Under the pieces are notes generated by a model. That model did not search any database. It was not told where the DNA came from and was given only the letters and a program-made list of their open reading frames with translations. DNA of 64,000 bases from Mangrovicella endophytica (GTDB lineage Bacteria > Pseudomonadota > Alphaproteobacteria > Rhizobiales > Rhizobiaceae): positions 62,001 through 126,000 of the forward strand of contig NZ_PKMZ01000009.1 of NCBI RefSeq assembly GCF_002893625.1. The letters run 5' to 3'. Below are positions 49,989 through 58,583 of this stretch, one piece after another; the first letter of the stretch is position 1, and each line of letters begins with the position of its first letter. Position numbers and translations under genes: made by a program.

Positions 49989-51229
49989 GCCCCGCGGTGG
50001 ATTTCGTGCTGCGCAACGCGCGTGTCGCAGGGCGCGGATGCCCTGTCGACATCGGCGTTGCCGAAGGCCGCGTCGTGGCGCTGGAGCCGAACCTTGGCGT
50101 TGATGCACCAGCGCGGGATGCGGCGGGCCGCTTCGTCTTCTCAGGCTTCGTCGACTGCCACATCCATCTCGACAAAGCCTGTATTCTCGACCGCTGCACC
50201 ATTTGCGAAGGCACGCTCCAAGAGGCCGTCCGCCAGACCGCACAGGCCAAGGGCGCTTTCACCGAGGACGACGTCTACAGGCGCGCTGCCCGCGTGGTGG
50301 AGCGGGCGATCCTCAACGGCACGACGGCGCTGCGCACGTTTGTCGAGGTCGATCCGCGCGCCGGCCTCCGGTCGCTCGTCGCGATCCGGCAGTTGAAGGC
50401 GGACTATGCCTTTGCGATCGACATCGAGATCTGCGCCTTCGCGCAGGAGGGGCTGACGCAGGAGCCGGAGACCGAAATCATGCTGGCCAAAGCTCTGGCG
50501 AGCGGCGCCGATCTCGTCGGCGGCTGTCCGTATACCGATCCGCGGCCGGCGGAACACGTGGCACGGATCTTCGACCTCGCCGAGCGCTTCGGTACAGGCG
50601 TCGACTTCCACGCCGACTTCGATCTCGATCCGAACGGGTCGGCCCTGCCATTCATCGTCGCTGAGACCCAGCGCCGCGGCTTCGGCGGGAAAGTCTCCAT
50701 CGGCCATGCGACCAAGCTTTCCGCCATGGAACCGGCGGCAGTGGATATGGTCGGGCACCAGCTCGCCAATGCTGGCATTGCGGTGACGGTGCTGCCGGCG
50801 ACGGATCTCTTCCTGACCGGCCGCGACCGCAAGCGCCTCGTGCCGCGCGGGGTGGCGCCTGTCCATCGCCTGAAGCAGCTGGGTGTCTGCGCGACGATCG
50901 CCACGAACAACGTCCTCAACCCCTTCACGCCCTTCGGCGACGCTTCGCTGCTTCGGATGGCCAATCTCTATGCGAATGTCGCTCAGCTCGCGCGCGACGA
51001 CGAGATGGAGGCCGTTTTCGCGATGGTCTCGACGGACGCTGCGAATCTGATGGGGTGCGATCCGGGTCTTGCCGTCGGTTCGCCGGCTGACCTGGTACTG
51101 CTCGACGCCGCCACTCCCGCCGCCGCCGTGCGCGAGATCGCCCAGCCGCTTGCCGCATGGAAGCGCGGCAGGCAGGTCATGGAAAGACCGGCCGGTCGAA
51201 TCCTCCGGCCCGCCCCTCACCCGGATTGA
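49985..51229 (+). CDS. Cytosine-deaminase-like amidohydrolase
   Basis: A 414-residue metal-dependent amidohydrolase of the CodA/AtzC-like group. The N-terminal metal motif is DCHIHLDKA (His59, His61). The middle has VDFHADFDLDPNGS and SIGHATKLSAM, and the C-terminal ATNNVLNPFTPFGDASLL carries the catalytic Asp. It probably deaminates or hydrolyses a cyclic N-compound. The TTG start overlaps the gamma-glutamyltransferase stop as TTGA; GTG 49997 is the alternative. Both genes are likely controlled by the divergent GntR protein. Confidence 0.82.
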   Translation: MSPAVDFVLRNARVAGRGCPVDIGVAEGRVVALEPNLGVDAPARDAAGRFVFSGFVDCHIHLDKACILDRCTICEGTLQEAVRQTAQAKGAFTEDDVYRRAARVVERAILNGTTALRTFVEVDPRAGLRSLVAIRQLKADYAFAIDIEICAFAQEGLTQEPETEIMLAKALASGADLVGGCPYTDPRPAEHVARIFDLAERFGTGVDFHADFDLDPNGSALPFIVAETQRRGFGGKVSIGHATKLSAMEPAAVDMVGHQLANAGIAVTVLPATDLFLTGRDRKRLVPRGVAPVHRLKQLGVCATIATNNVLNPFTPFGDASLLRMANLYANVAQLARDDEMEAVFAMVSTDAANLMGCDPGLAVGSPADLVLLDAATPAAAVREIAQPLAAWKRGRQVMERPAGRILRPAPHPD

Positions 51230-51763
51230 AAATCCTGAGCTTAACGCAGACCTTCGACGCAGACCGCTCGGTCACGCGACGGCGGGAGCTGATTGGGGTT
51301 GGAGTTGTTCGGGGGGTGAACAACAAGACGCGCGGTGAGCTGCCGAAGCTTGGCGCTTTAAGTGCTAATATTCGGACGGACGCCTCGTTTCTCTGACCTC
51401 GAATTCAAGGACGCACGTGCTATTCTGACCGCCGCGCCATTTACCATCTGCTGCAGTGTAGGACCGCGGACGATGAGCGCCGATGGCTTGTAGCCGCATT
51501 GATCTGCTAATCTTTTTGGACGCCGATTGCCTCTCTGTCGGAGCTAGTTCAGACATCCCAGTAACCCGATCTGGATCGCTCTGCCGGAGCCGCTGGCTCC
51601 GGGGCCGTCAGCCCCTGTCCTCGTCGAGAATGGGATGATTTTGCCAGCCTTCGCTGGAGGCGGACGCGATCTTTTGCCCTTCACGCCGTAAATGGTTTCG
51701 TGAAAGATCGGATTGGTGCAGCTGCGAACTGGGCTGAACCGTTACAGGCGGAAGGCTCCATCG
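51230..51763. other. Gene-free stretch with two overlapping hairpins
   Basis: No credible coding frame is seen over these 534 bases, and base composition is more AT-rich than its surroundings. At 51584-51602 there is a perfect 8-bp stem (CCGGAGCC / GGCTCCGG) with a 3-base loop, and at 51601-51615 a 5-bp stem (GGGGC / GCCCC); the two share bases and cannot form together. No T-run follows. They precede the aminotransferase start by about 150 bases. Confidence 0.5.
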
Positions 51764-52939
51764 ATGGTGCAGGTTCGGATCAACCCCTTTCTTGCCCGCA
51801 CCAGCGCACCGCCTATCCCCGAATCGCGGGCTTGGGCGGACAGCTACGACGGATTGCGGGGCTCGCTTCTGAACCTTGCGCAGGCGGTGCCGGGCGACCC
51901 GCCGCCGCAGGCGCTGCTCGATCGGATCGGCGCTGAGGCCGGCCGCGCCGAAACCACCACCTATGGACCGATCGAGGGTGACGCAGTGCTGCGTACGGCG
52001 CTCGCCGCGGACATCTGCGCCGTCTACGGCTCGGACGTCACAATGGCCGACGTCGCCATTACCGCCGGCTGCAACCAGGCCTTCTTCGTTGCCATGATGG
52101 CGCTGGCGGCGCCGGGCGATGCGGTGATGCTGCCGACGCCCTGGTACTTCAATCACAAGATGACGCTCGACATGCTCGGCATCCAAGCCTGCGCGCTGCC
52201 GTGCCGGGCCGAGGCAGGTTTCGTGCCGGACGTCGAGGACGCTCGGCGTCTCATCGGGTCGCAGACGCGCGCGATCGTGCTCGTGACACCCAATAATCCG
52301 ACCGGCGCGACCTATCCGGATGCGACGATCCACGCCTTCCACGATCTTTGCCGGGAGACGGGCCTAACGCTCGTTCTCGACGAGACGTATCGTGACTTCC
52401 TGCCCGAGGGGATGGCGAAGCCGCACTCGCTGCTGCGTGAGCCCAGCTGGCGGGACCGGGTGCTGCATCTGCATTCCTTCTCGAAAAGCTATGCCGTGCC
52501 CGGGCACCGGCTCGGGGCGCTCGTTGCTGCGCCCACCTTCATCGAGGAGGTGGCCAAGGTCATGGACTGCCAGCAGATCTGCCCGCCGCGCGCGGCGCAG
52601 GGGGCGATTGCATGGGCTATTGATGGAATCGCCGACTGGCGCGCGGCAACGCGGCGGCGGATCAACGAGCGCGCAGCGGTCTTCCGGCAAGCGATCGCCG
52701 CGATTCCAGGCTGGCAGGTCTCGGCCATCGGCGCCTACTTCGCCTATGTGCGGCCGCCGTCGGACGAGCCGATGCGAAGCCTCGCCGCACGACTGGCGCG
52801 AGAACGAGGCGTTCTCGTGCTGCCGGGCGACTACTTCACGCCGTCAGACGCGCCCGATGGTCATCTCCGCTTCGCCTTCGCCAATGTCGGTGCCGAGCGG
52901 ATCGCCGAACTTCCCGCCCGGCTCCAGGGTTTTGCCTAG
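51764..52939 (+). CDS. Class I/II pyridoxal-phosphate aminotransferase
   Basis: A 391-residue fold-type I aminotransferase. It shows TYGPIEGDAVLRTALA, the cofactor-site stretch VTPNNPTGATYP, LVLDETYRDF and Schiff-base Lys241 in HSFSKSYAVPGHRLG. The donor amino acid is not identifiable. The ATG of MVQVRINPF is preferred over an upstream frame opening. It is convergent with the isochorismatase-like gene: both end in TAG within one CTAG palindrome, a 4-bp overlap. Confidence 0.85.
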   Translation: MVQVRINPFLARTSAPPIPESRAWADSYDGLRGSLLNLAQAVPGDPPPQALLDRIGAEAGRAETTTYGPIEGDAVLRTALAADICAVYGSDVTMADVAITAGCNQAFFVAMMALAAPGDAVMLPTPWYFNHKMTLDMLGIQACALPCRAEAGFVPDVEDARRLIGSQTRAIVLVTPNNPTGATYPDATIHAFHDLCRETGLTLVLDETYRDFLPEGMAKPHSLLREPSWRDRVLHLHSFSKSYAVPGHRLGALVAAPTFIEEVAKVMDCQQICPPRAAQGAIAWAIDGIADWRAATRRRINERAAVFRQAIAAIPGWQVSAIGAYFAYVRPPSDEPMRSLAARLARERGVLVLPGDYFTPSDAPDGHLRFAFANVGAERIAELPARLQGFA

Positions 52940-53616
52940 CGTCTGCGAGTTGCGCCGCTGAGCGGCGCCAAGCCTTCGATCACCGCATCGGATGATGCGA
53001 TCGCACCGAAGATGCCGTTCTCGACGGTGACCATGTGAAGCGCGGCGGCATGCGCGTAGGCATCGCCGCTGGCGCAGGCATCAGCCACTGTCAGGCATTG
53101 GAAGTTGCGATCGCATGCTTCCCGCAGCGTCGAGTGGACGCAGACGTCGGTCGTGCACCCCGCGAACATCAGGAACTCGATCCCCTGTGCTCGCAGGACA
53201 TGCTCGAAATCCGTGTAGGTGAAGGCACTATTGCAGGTCTTGTCGACGACAACGTCCTCGGGCCGCACGTCGATCTCCGGCACGATCTCGAAACCCGGGC
53301 TGCCGCGCAAAAGGGCGCCCGTTTCTCCAAGACCCGCGCGGTTGCGCCGCCATTTCTCATAGGGCGTCATGTCGGCCATGTCGCTGCGATAGCCCTGCCG
53401 CGTGTGGATGATCAAAATGCCAGCCGCCCGGCACGCCGCGATCAGCCGCCCGATCACCGGAAGAACGATCCGCAGCGGCGCAGGATCATATCCCATGGAC
53501 GCGAAATAGCCGTCCGGCGACAGGAAATCCTTCTGCATGTCGATCACGACAAGCGCTGCGGCGGCCGGATCGAGGCGGCCGTCATACGGGTAGTCGAATG
53601 GTTCTGCCTTGATCAC
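52936..53616 (-). CDS. Isochorismatase-like cysteine hydrolase, biuret-hydrolase-like
   Basis: A 226-residue cysteine hydrolase with the triad Asp26 (VVIDMQKDF), Lys126 (VVDKTCNSAF) and Cys159 (GCTTDVCVHSTLREA). The N-terminal layout (FDYPYDGRLDP, ASMGYD, IIHTRQGYRSDMADM) is close to what I recall of rhizobial biuret hydrolase, so an amide or ureido substrate is likely. The GTG start is supported by GGAG five bases upstream; the frame upstream lacks family similarity. It is divergent from the DMT transporter gene across a region holding the TTGGAGT repeats. Confidence 0.82.
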   Translation of the reverse strand: MIKAEPFDYPYDGRLDPAAAALVVIDMQKDFLSPDGYFASMGYDPAPLRIVLPVIGRLIAACRAAGILIIHTRQGYRSDMADMTPYEKWRRNRAGLGETGALLRGSPGFEIVPEIDVRPEDVVVDKTCNSAFTYTDFEHVLRAQGIEFLMFAGCTTDVCVHSTLREACDRNFQCLTVADACASGDAYAHAAALHMVTVENGIFGAIASSDAVIEGLAPLSGATRRR

Positions 53617-53766
53617 CGCGGCTCCATCCTTCGTCGATTGGCAGGACAACAGGTTCGTCAGGCTTCCCGCTTCGCGAGGAGTGGGGCTGCCCCCGATGAG
53701 CAGACCATCCCTCACGATCGGCGACCTTGGCGACGGCGAGACCACACAAGACCGCCGGTTGCGCTT

Positions 53767-53796
53767 ATTTTGGAGTTGACTATAGATATAACTCCA
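53767..53796. promoter_or_regulatory. TetR-regulon operator candidate C
   Basis: Inverted repeat TGGAGTT (53771-53777) / AACTCCA (53790-53796) in the divergent region of the hydrolase and transporter genes. The 14-mer ATTTTGGAGTTGAC at 53767-53780 is identical to the sequence at 62011-62024 beside the tetR gene, 8 kb away. Confidence 0.65.
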
Positions 53797-53931
53797 GCTC
53801 CACAAAAGACTGAAGTTGATGAGTGTCGCTCTCGCTGATTGGTCGATCACGACGGGAAAGGTCGCCGGTCCCGGGGCGCCGACCGTGCTGTCCTGCGTCG
53901 CAGACATGATCAGCTCGGCCCCAGCGCGCGG

Positions 53932-55386
53932 ATGACCGATTCCAGACGGAGCGCAGCATCGGGTTGGTTCTGGACAGGCGTTCTCCTGATGGGCGCCGCC
54001 AACCTCCTGCTGCCGCTGCAGGACGCCCTGTCGAAGCAGGTGCTTGCCGTTCTGCCGATCCCGCAGCTTCTGCTCGTCCGCAGCTTGGCCGGCTTCGTCC
54101 TGGCGCTCGCGCTCGGCCGGCAACCGCTTCTCGAACGCGCCATGCGCACGCGGCTGAAGGGCGCGATGATCCTGCGCAGCTTGGTGATGCTCGCGGGCTG
54201 GCTGACATTCTGCGAGGCGATCCGCCATTTGCCGCTCGCGCAGGCAACGACGATCTATTTCGCCTCGCCGATCCTGGTCACGCTCGCGGCGGGGCCGATC
54301 CTGAAAGAACGCGTGACGCCGTCGCAATGGGCGGCCGTGGCCATCGGATTCACCGGCGTGTGGCTCGCCAGCGATCTCGCCAGCTTCGAGGTCTCGGACG
54401 CCGTTCTGATGGCGTTTCTATCCACCGGCTGCTGGGCCGCCGCGCTCTTGATGCTGCGCGCGGTGTCGCAGCAGGAAGGCAGCCTCATTCAGGTCCTCTT
54501 CGCCAACGGCACCTTCGTGGTGGCGACGGCGCCCCTCGTTCTGTTCCAGCCCATCGGGGCCGATGGCCGGCAGATCGCTTTCGCGGCGGCAGTCGGGCTC
54601 GTCGGAGGTGTCGGGCAACTGGCCCTCTATGCGGCGGCCCGTCGCCTTCCCGCCTCGGTGCTCGCGACCCTCGAATACAGCGCGATCCTGACCGCCTTTG
54701 CGCTCGGCTACGTGATGTTCGGGGAGCGGCCGAGCCTGGCAGTCTCGCTCGGTGCCGCCCTCGTCCTCGTCTCCGGCATCGCCGCCGTGGCGATCGGAAC
54801 GTCCCGGCCGGTCGAGGATGTCACCGTCGTCGCGGTGCCAGAGCCCGGCGTGGAGGCGGCTCACCGGCCGCCGACTGCCATTCCCCTACCCAAACAGAAG
54901 GAGAGCCTCATGCCTTTGTCTTCGCACGATCTCGTCGTCAACGTCATCGCCAAGACCCGCTTCCCCTTTCCGGGTCAGGCCCACTGGCCTTCCGACTATG
55001 TCACGCTGACCAACGTGCCGGAGCGCCGGCGTTCGATCGACGTGGACGGCGCGGCCTATTACCCGGACATCGTGATTCTCGATGGAACCGGGCGGATCCG
55101 CGAGATCGGCGAAGTCGAGATGAGCCTGGATGCGGACAAGCTGCCCTATCTTCAAGCCGCGTCGCTGGTTGCGGACGACGACACCTCTGCGAAGGTTCGT
55201 CATTTCTTTCTCTATGTGCCCGCGGGGATGGAGGCGGCGGCACAGCAGCTGCTTGACGACAACGGCATCAGCTATGCGGGTGTGCGCGGCTTCACGATGG
55301 CGGCCGACGGCCGTGTCGGGATCGTGCCCTTCGCCACACCGGGCGACGCGTACGATCATCAGGTTACCGATCCTCAGACGGCCTGA
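53932..55386 (+). CDS. DMT (EamA) transporter fused to an uncharacterised C-terminal domain
   Basis: A 484-residue protein. The first part, to about residue 290, has ten hydrophobic helices and two EamA repeats typical of drug/metabolite transporters of the inner membrane. A linker then leads into about 160 soluble residues starting MPLSSHDLVVNVIAKT, with PDIVILDG and GEVEMSLDADK, which I do not recognise. The junction holds AAGGAG six bases before an in-frame ATG at 54910, with no stop between the parts, so the domain may also be made separately. It could export or import a catabolite of the block. The start is the ATG of MTDSRRSAA. Confidence 0.75.
   Translation: MTDSRRSAASGWFWTGVLLMGAANLLLPLQDALSKQVLAVLPIPQLLLVRSLAGFVLALALGRQPLLERAMRTRLKGAMILRSLVMLAGWLTFCEAIRHLPLAQATTIYFASPILVTLAAGPILKERVTPSQWAAVAIGFTGVWLASDLASFEVSDAVLMAFLSTGCWAAALLMLRAVSQQEGSLIQVLFANGTFVVATAPLVLFQPIGADGRQIAFAAAVGLVGGVGQLALYAAARRLPASVLATLEYSAILTAFALGYVMFGERPSLAVSLGAALVLVSGIAAVAIGTSRPVEDVTVVAVPEPGVEAAHRPPTAIPLPKQKESLMPLSSHDLVVNVIAKTRFPFPGQAHWPSDYVTLTNVPERRRSIDVDGAAYYPDIVILDGTGRIREIGEVEMSLDADKLPYLQAASLVADDDTSAKVRHFFLYVPAGMEAAAQQLLDDNGISYAGVRGFTMAADGRVGIVPFATPGDAYDHQVTDPQTA
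54898..54912 (+). promoter_or_regulatory. Internal ribosome-binding site and start inside the transporter fusion
   Basis: AAGGAG at 54898-54903 is followed six bases later by ATG (54910-54912) in the same frame as the transporter. It would produce the C-terminal domain alone, 158 residues ending at 55386. Confidence 0.5.
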
Positions 55387-55412
55387 CGCCGCCGCGGTCT
55401 CAAGGCAGAGCC

Positions 55413-57038
55413 CTACGACGCGTCAGGTTCCAGGAGGTCCCAGGGGTCGGGCATCCGGCCCACCGGGACCTCGATCAGCGTCGGGCCCCGACGCTGCAGC
55501 GCCCAGTCGATCGCGACCTTGAACTCGCCGGGTCCCGTGGCCCGGCGTGCCTCGACGCCGAAGCTTTCCGCCAGACGCACGAAGTCCGGGTTGCACAGGT
55601 CGGAGGCGATGATCTTCCCCCCGTGGATCTCCTCCTGCATGCGGCGGACATTGCCGTAGGCCCCGTCGACGAAGACCACCGCGATGACGGCTATCCCGTG
55701 CCGGGCAGCGGTCGCGAGCTCGTTGCCGGTGAACAGGAAGCCGCCATCGCCGCAGAGCGCAATCACCGGGGTTTCGGGACAGGCCACTTTCGCGCCAAGC
55801 GCGGTCGCATAGCCGAAGCCGAGCGTGCCCTGATAGCCGGGCGTGATCAGCTGACGCCCGCGCCGAACCGGAAACGCCGCCGTGGCGACATAGCCGACCT
55901 GGGTGTAGTCGGCGACGACGATCGCCTCGTCCGGCAAAGCCCGCACGAAGTCCATCTGAGGCGCCAGCCGCTGCGAGAACTCCGCCGCGACGGCACGCTT
56001 CAAGTCAGCAAGTTCGGCGTGGCGCGACTTCGGGCTGGCACCCCATCGTTCCAGCTCAGGGCCGAGCGCACCGAGGGCGTCCTTCGCATCGGCGTGAATG
56101 GCCACATCGGCCGGCTCTCCGCGGCCGAACTGCGCCGGATCGAGATCGATCCGCACGACGCGCTGTCCGGGGCGCAGACGCCAGACCGTCCGCGGCATAT
56201 GGAACCGGGTGCCGACAGCCAGGATGACGTCGGAGTGGGCCCAGAGTCGCGCCCCCTCGGCCATGCCGATCGACAGCGGATGATCGGAGGCGAGAATGCC
56301 GCGTCCCTGCAGGTGACTGAGCACCGGCGCCTGCAGCCGCTCGGCGACCGCGCGGAGCTCGTGCCCTGCCTCGGCAGCACCGATGCCGACGACGATCAGC
56401 GGCGCTTTCGCCGTCGCCAGGAGTTCGGCGGCGGCGCGGGTGGCATCTGTATCGATCGTCGGCGGGCTGGCGGGAGCAGCCGCATGGGGCTCGAGGACGA
56501 TCGCCGCGCCGGCGAGAACGTCAGCCGGCAGTTCGAGGGCGGCGGGCGCCGATCCCGAGCGCAGCGCTCGGAAGGCGCCTTCGATCAACGGCGGCACCTC
56601 GGCCGGCGCGTATGCGATCCCGCTCCAGCGCGTCAGCCCGCGTACGATGGCGCTCTGATCCGGCAGTTCGTGCAGTTCGCCGCCGCCCGCTCCGATATGC
56701 GATGTCGCGAGCTGGCCGACGAGGGCCAGCACCGGCGCATGGACGGCATAGGCGGTGGACAGGGCGGCGGCCGTGTTGAGGAAGCCTGGGCCGGGCACGC
56801 AGGCATAGGCTGCGGGCCTGCCCGTGGCCTGCGCGGCGCCGAGTGCCATGTAGGCGACCCCCTGCTCGTGCCGCGCATTGATGACGCGCAGGCGATCCTG
56901 CGTGCCATGCAGAGCGTTGAACAGATGATCGAGTTGAACGCCCGGCAGAGCAAAGAGCGTGTCGATGCCGTTGGCGAGAAGGCCGGCCGCGACCGCTTCG
57001 CCGCCAGTCATGCGTTTTGTCTGAGACTGTTCTGACAT
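55413..57038 (-). CDS. Thiamine-diphosphate-dependent enzyme (acetolactate synthase-like)
   Basis: A 541-residue ThDP enzyme with three domains. The activating Glu is in ARHEQGVAYMALG, the central domain has QGRGILASDHPLSIGM, and the cofactor motif GDGGFLFTGNELATAARHGIAVIAVVFVDGAYGN is complete. It resembles 2-oxo acid decarboxylases and carboligases; the substrate is not known. The ATG of MSEQSQTKR is taken because an ATG at 57086 would overlap the upstream aldolase gene by 26 bp. It is the last gene of the five-gene operon that starts with the pentein gene. Confidence 0.85.
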   Translation of the reverse strand: MSEQSQTKRMTGGEAVAAGLLANGIDTLFALPGVQLDHLFNALHGTQDRLRVINARHEQGVAYMALGAAQATGRPAAYACVPGPGFLNTAAALSTAYAVHAPVLALVGQLATSHIGAGGGELHELPDQSAIVRGLTRWSGIAYAPAEVPPLIEGAFRALRSGSAPAALELPADVLAGAAIVLEPHAAAPASPPTIDTDATRAAAELLATAKAPLIVVGIGAAEAGHELRAVAERLQAPVLSHLQGRGILASDHPLSIGMAEGARLWAHSDVILAVGTRFHMPRTVWRLRPGQRVVRIDLDPAQFGRGEPADVAIHADAKDALGALGPELERWGASPKSRHAELADLKRAVAAEFSQRLAPQMDFVRALPDEAIVVADYTQVGYVATAAFPVRRGRQLITPGYQGTLGFGYATALGAKVACPETPVIALCGDGGFLFTGNELATAARHGIAVIAVVFVDGAYGNVRRMQEEIHGGKIIASDLCNPDFVRLAESFGVEARRATGPGEFKVAIDWALQRRGPTLIEVPVGRMPDPWDLLEPDAS

Positions 57039-57060
57039 CAGCGATAACTTCGAGGGCCGA

Positions 57061-57831
57061 CTAGCTTCGATAATCCGGCTGCTCACGATCGAGCTTTCGC
57101 TTCAAGGCCTGCCACGGCAGCCAGCCCTTGTTGGACTCCCCGCCGAACTGCTTGGCCGTCCGGCTCACCACCGCCTCGGGTGGCATGGACAGAGCCGCAC
57201 CCGTGGACTGCGCCGCGATCTGGATACGGCAGGACTGTTCCAGGTAGTACATCCAGTAGAACGCCTCCGCGACGGTGCGCCCCACCGTCAGAAGACCGTG
57301 ATTGCGCAGGATCAGGCAGTGCCCGGTCCCGAGATCGCGGACGAGGCGCTCGCGTTCGGTCAGGTTGTCGTCGGCCGCGATGCCTTCGTATTCGTGGATG
57401 CCGACCTCACCGTGAAACTCGATGCTGATCTGATTGAGCGGCAGGAGACCGCCCGCCTGCGCGGCGACAGCCATGCCGGCGAGCGTATGGGTGTGCATCA
57501 CGCAGGCGGCGTCATGCCGCTCGCGATGGACGGCGGAATGGATCACGAAGCCTGCGGGGTTGACCGGCCAGCTCGTCTCCTGGGCAGGTGCTCCTTCCGC
57601 GTCGACCTCGACCAGAGAGCTGGCGGTGATCTCCTCGAACAGGAGGCCGTAAGGATTGACCAGGAAGCGGTTGCCGTCGCCCGGCAGCCGCACCGAGAGG
57701 TGCGTGAAGACGAGATCCGTCATGCCGAAGAGGGCGATCAGCCGGTAGGCCGCGGCGAGGTCCTCGCGCAGTTCCCGTTCGGTCGGGACGTGGGCCGCGG
57801 CGGGCGGTGTGGGGATCGCGATCGCGCTCAT
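57061..57831 (-). CDS. Class II aldolase/adducin family protein
   Basis: A 256-residue Zn-dependent aldolase or decarboxylase. Ligands are visible in MHTHTLAG and LRNHGLLTVG, with LVFTHLSVRLPGD near the N-terminus. It is distinct from the B6 decarboxylase encoded at 28730. The start ATG overlaps the nitroreductase stop as ATGA, so they are translationally coupled. In this operon it may split or decarboxylate the carbon skeleton left after nitrogen removal; that is inference. Confidence 0.85.
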   Translation of the reverse strand: MSAIAIPTPPAAAHVPTERELREDLAAAYRLIALFGMTDLVFTHLSVRLPGDGNRFLVNPYGLLFEEITASSLVEVDAEGAPAQETSWPVNPAGFVIHSAVHRERHDAACVMHTHTLAGMAVAAQAGGLLPLNQISIEFHGEVGIHEYEGIAADDNLTERERLVRDLGTGHCLILRNHGLLTVGRTVAEAFYWMYYLEQSCRIQIAAQSTGAALSMPPEAVVSRTAKQFGGESNKGWLPWQALKRKLDREQPDYRS

Positions 57832-58583
57832 GATATCGCTCCGGGTAAGAGGCCGCGCGGCGGGCGGGCGGCCGATGAAGGCTCTGCGGAATCTCCGTCC
57901 GGCCGCGCCAGCGGATCGTCGCGCTCGGTGCGGATGCGGTTCTCGGGACGGGTCGTATCGGTGAAGCCGATGGCGACGCCGCAGACGAGGGTGAGGTCGG
58001 GCGGCATGCCGAGGAAGCCCGAGACGCTCCGGTCGAACATTGCCCAGTCCGCCTGCGGGCAGGCGCCGTAGCCCGCCTCCGTCAGGAGCAGCAGCACGGT
58101 CTGGAGATAGATGCCGAGGTCCAGCCATTGCGACGGTCCGAAGGAGCGCTCGATGAAGAGGAGGACGCCATAGGGCGCGCCGAAGAACTGAAAGTTCTCG
58201 TTGATCCAGGCGGTGCGTGCCGCCTTGTCCTCCCGATCGATGCCGAGGGCATCGTAGAGGATCTCGCCGTTCCGTCGACGCCGTTGGAGATAGGCGGGCT
58301 TCAGCTCGCGCGGATAGAAGTCGTAGGCCATCGCCTCGCCTTCCGGGCGTTCCACCGACAGCCGCCGCATCAGCGCCTTCAGCGCGGCGAGGCGCTCACC
58401 CTCGACCGTCTCCACCACCCAGGGCTGGAGATTGCCGCCGGAGGGCGCGCGGGCGGCCCGGCGGAGGATGTCGCGGATCGCCGCGGCATCGACCGCTCTG
58501 TCATCGAAGGCGCGGACCGAGCGCCACGCCGCGACGGCCTCCGAGACGGTCTTTCCACGCGTCTCCGACGGACCGGCGCTCAC
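57828..58583 (-). CDS. Nitroreductase family flavoprotein
   Basis: A 251-residue FMN enzyme of the nitroreductase fold: RSVRAFDDRAVDAAAIRDIL and APSGGNLQPWVV at the N-terminus, the middle LGIYLQTVLLLLTEAGYGACPQ, and PENRIRTERDDPLA at the C-terminus. Family members reduce nitro groups, enones or iminoquinones, or act as dehydrogenases. The GTG start overlaps the M20 gene stop as GTGA; ATG 58595 is the alternative. Substrate unknown. Confidence 0.83.
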   Translation of the reverse strand: MSAGPSETRGKTVSEAVAAWRSVRAFDDRAVDAAAIRDILRRAARAPSGGNLQPWVVETVEGERLAALKALMRRLSVERPEGEAMAYDFYPRELKPAYLQRRRRNGEILYDALGIDREDKAARTAWINENFQFFGAPYGVLLFIERSFGPSQWLDLGIYLQTVLLLLTEAGYGACPQADWAMFDRSVSGFLGMPPDLTLVCGVAIGFTDTTRPENRIRTERDDPLARPDGDSAEPSSAARPPRGLLPGAIS

